DNA of 16,636 nucleotides from CAYQUC01 sp048061315. Lineage in GTDB: Bacteria; Pseudomonadota; Gammaproteobacteria; UBA6429; Thiohalophilaceae. Shown in pieces: positions 14,950 through 16,636 of the stretch. The notes beneath the pieces were generated by a model. That model was given only the letters and a program-made list of their open reading frames with translations. It made no database searches and was not told where the DNA came from. The translations under genes were made by a program, and so were the position numbers. The first letter of the stretch is position 1, and each line of letters starts with the position of its first letter. The stretch lies in NCBI GenBank assembly GCA_048061315.1, contig JBGMRJ010000063.1, positions 1-16,636 on the forward strand, in the 5' to 3' direction.

Positions 14950-15876
14950 ATGCAGCCCATTATATCAATTAATAAATTATCAAAAACCTATAGCGGTGGA
15001 TTTCAAGCACTTAAAGAAATCTCGCTTGATATAAAACCGGGTGAAATTCTGGCACTACTAGGACCTAATGGTGCAGGTAAGACAACATTAATTTCAATCA
15101 TTTGTGGCATCGTTAGCCCAAGCTCAGGTGCTGTAACCGTTTCCGGTTTTGATATCATCACCGAGTTTCGTAAAACACGTTCGTTAATTGGCCTTGTTCC
15201 CCAGGAACTTACTCTCGGTGCTTTTGATACTGTGTGGAATACTGTTTCGTTTAGTCGGGGTCTATTTGGTAAAAAACCGGATCCAGCCTATCTGGAACAA
15301 TTACTTAAAGACCTGTCATTATGGGATAAAAAAGATAATGAATTAATGACATTGTCGGGTGGCATGAAACGCCGAGTGTTAATTGCCAAAGCATTATCAC
15401 ATCAACCGTCTATTTTATTTTTAGATGAACCTACTGCCGGTGTGGACGTTGACCTGCGTAAAAATATGTGGGCTATCGTAGAAAAATTACGGCAAACGGG
15501 TGTTACCATTATTTTAACAACGCATTACATCGAAGAAGCTGAAGAGATTGCTGATCGCATTGGCGTCATTAATAATGGTGAATTATTAATAGTTGAAAAT
15601 AAACAAGCGCTAATGCACAAGTTAGGAAAGCGGCAGTTAAGCGTTCACCTGGAAAACGCTATTGAAAAAATACCCGATGAGTTAGCACCCTGGGCGCTAG
15701 AGCTTTCCACCGATTGCCAAACCGTAACCTACACTTATGATTCAACTAATACCCAATCAACAGTTGCGGATTTATTAGTTGCAATTAATGACAACGGATT
15801 GGCTTTAAAAGATATTAATACTCACCAAACCTCACTGGAAGATATTTTTATAAACCTGGTTAATAATAAATCATGA
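14950..15876 (+). CDS. ABC-2 type transporter ATP-binding protein, YadG-like
   Basis: Starting at the ATG at 14950 the protein is 308 residues, the same length as E. coli YadG as I recall it. It has Walker A GPNGAGKT (38-45), a Q-loop glutamine at 85 (VPQE), the signature LSGGMKRR (135-142), Walker B LFLDE (D159, E160) and the switch histidine at 192 in TTHYIEEAEE. A C-terminal extension of about 80 residues after the nucleotide-binding domain is typical of this DrrA/YadG group. A TTG at 14929 is in frame, but the family start is MQPIISINKL. No Shine-Dalgarno is visible before the ATG. It overlaps the permease gene by 4 bp, so the two form one transporter. YadGH has no established substrate. 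Confidence 0.93.
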   Translation: MQPIISINKLSKTYSGGFQALKEISLDIKPGEILALLGPNGAGKTTLISIICGIVSPSSGAVTVSGFDIITEFRKTRSLIGLVPQELTLGAFDTVWNTVSFSRGLFGKKPDPAYLEQLLKDLSLWDKKDNELMTLSGGMKRRVLIAKALSHQPSILFLDEPTAGVDVDLRKNMWAIVEKLRQTGVTIILTTHYIEEAEEIADRIGVINNGELLIVENKQALMHKLGKRQLSVHLENAIEKIPDELAPWALELSTDCQTVTYTYDSTNTQSTVADLLVAINDNGLALKDINTHQTSLEDIFINLVNNKS

Positions 15877-16634
15877 ACTTTCACGCCATAAAAGTTATCT
15901 ACAAATTTGAAATGCTACGCACCTGGAATACTATTTTACAAAGTATTGCATCACCGGTTATTTCGACTATTTTATATTTTGTTGTTTTTGGTTCTGCCAT
16001 TGGTTCACGCATTGAGCAAGTCGAAGGCGTCACTTATGGCTTGTTTATCGTACCGGGTTTAATGATGCTGGCATTATTAACCCAAAGCATCACCAACGCA
16101 TCATTTGGTATATTTTTTCCTAAATTCACCGGTACCATCTATGAAGTCATGTCGGCACCGATTTCATTTGTTGAAATCCTTATCGGTTATGTTGGTGCTG
16201 CTGCTACCAAGTCTTTCATCATTGGATTAATTATACTGGCAACCGCTGGCTTCTTTGTGCCACTTGAAATTGCTCACCCGGTCTGGATGGTGAGTTTTTT
16301 AATATTAACCTGTATTTCATTTAGTTTATTCGGATTTATCATCGGCTTGTGGGCTAATAATTTTGAAAAGCTACAACTAATACCACTACTCATAATTACA
16401 CCACTGGTATTTCTCGGCGGCAGTTTTTACACCATCGATATGTTACCGCCAGCATGGCAAACAGTATCGTTATTTAATCCGGTGGTGTATTTAATCAGTG
16501 GCTTCCGCTGGAGCTTTTTCGAAGTATCGGATGTTAGTGTCGAACTGAGCCTGATAATGGTAATGTTATTTTTAAGTGCTTGTTTATTAACAGTATGGTG
16601 GATGTTTAAAACAGGCTATCGATTAAAACAGTAA
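15873..16634 (+). CDS. ABC-2 type transporter permease, YadH-like
   Basis: This 253-residue inner-membrane protein has six hydrophobic helices and the ABC-2 family layout. Segments recalling E. coli YadH are PVISTILYFVVFGSAIGSRI, GLFIVPGLMMLALLTQSI, PLVFLGGSFYTIDMLPPAWQ and FNPVVYLISGFRWSFF. Length is close to YadH (256). It starts within the ATGA overlap with the ATPase gene (15873-15876), with no independent ribosome site, so translation is coupled and a 2+2 transporter is likely. It is complete, with TAA at 16632-16634, two bases before the window end. The substrate and direction are not known; export is expected for ABC-2 proteins. Confidence 0.92.
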   Translation: MNFHAIKVIYKFEMLRTWNTILQSIASPVISTILYFVVFGSAIGSRIEQVEGVTYGLFIVPGLMMLALLTQSITNASFGIFFPKFTGTIYEVMSAPISFVEILIGYVGAAATKSFIIGLIILATAGFFVPLEIAHPVWMVSFLILTCISFSLFGFIIGLWANNFEKLQLIPLLIITPLVFLGGSFYTIDMLPPAWQTVSLFNPVVYLISGFRWSFFEVSDVSVELSLIMVMLFLSACLLTVWWMFKTGYRLKQ

Positions 16635-16636
16635 TC

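Noticed and set aside
1..16636. CRISPR array, phage, insertion sequence, toxin-antitoxin or defence system
   Set aside because: No spaced direct repeats, transposase, integrase or known defence motifs were found on either strand; the genes are envelope transport, regulation and AmmeMemoRadiSam families.

Overview
The window looks like an AT-rich gammaproteobacterial chromosome segment, probably from a draft or metagenome assembly because it contains a run of exactly 100 Ns (4280-4379). The gammaproteobacterial assignment rests on the family mix: a DUF4389 protein, a DUF2834 protein, Lol-like envelope carriers, and a YadG/YadH-type ABC pair with E. coli-like lengths. I cannot name a genus. I see no tRNA, rRNA, CRISPR, insertion sequence or phage gene. 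Almost all of the DNA is accounted for by full-length genes with short intergenic gaps.

Region 1 (1-2880) ends on the left with a DUF4389 membrane protein cut by the window edge. Next to it is a complete AmmeMemoRadiSam set: the radical SAM enzyme AmrS on the minus strand, divergent from AmrB (MEMO-like) and AmrA (AMMECR1-like) on the plus strand. The biochemical role of this three-protein set is not established. Region 2 (3016-4554) holds a seven-helix membrane-anchored AraC-type regulator, a strong hairpin, the assembly gap, and the tail of a DUF2834 membrane protein truncated by the gap.

Region 3 (4577-9809) is a tight plus-strand operon: a periplasmic LolA-like carrier (PF17131-type), two FtsX/LolC/E-type permeases, a LolD/MacB-type ATPase, and a signal-peptide-bearing outer-membrane beta-barrel. 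Together these could form a complete inner-to-outer membrane export route. Region 4 (9915-13827) converges on it from the minus strand: a glutathione S-transferase, an RND/MMPL-type exporter, and a second LolA-like carrier with the same core motifs. So two related periplasmic carriers sit back to back, one paired with an ATP-driven engine and the other with a presumably proton-driven engine. This is the most interesting arrangement in the window. The substrates are unknown.

Region 5 (13941-16634) has a LysR regulator divergent from the glutathione S-transferase, then a translationally coupled YadG/YadH-like ABC-2 transporter pair that ends just before the right edge.
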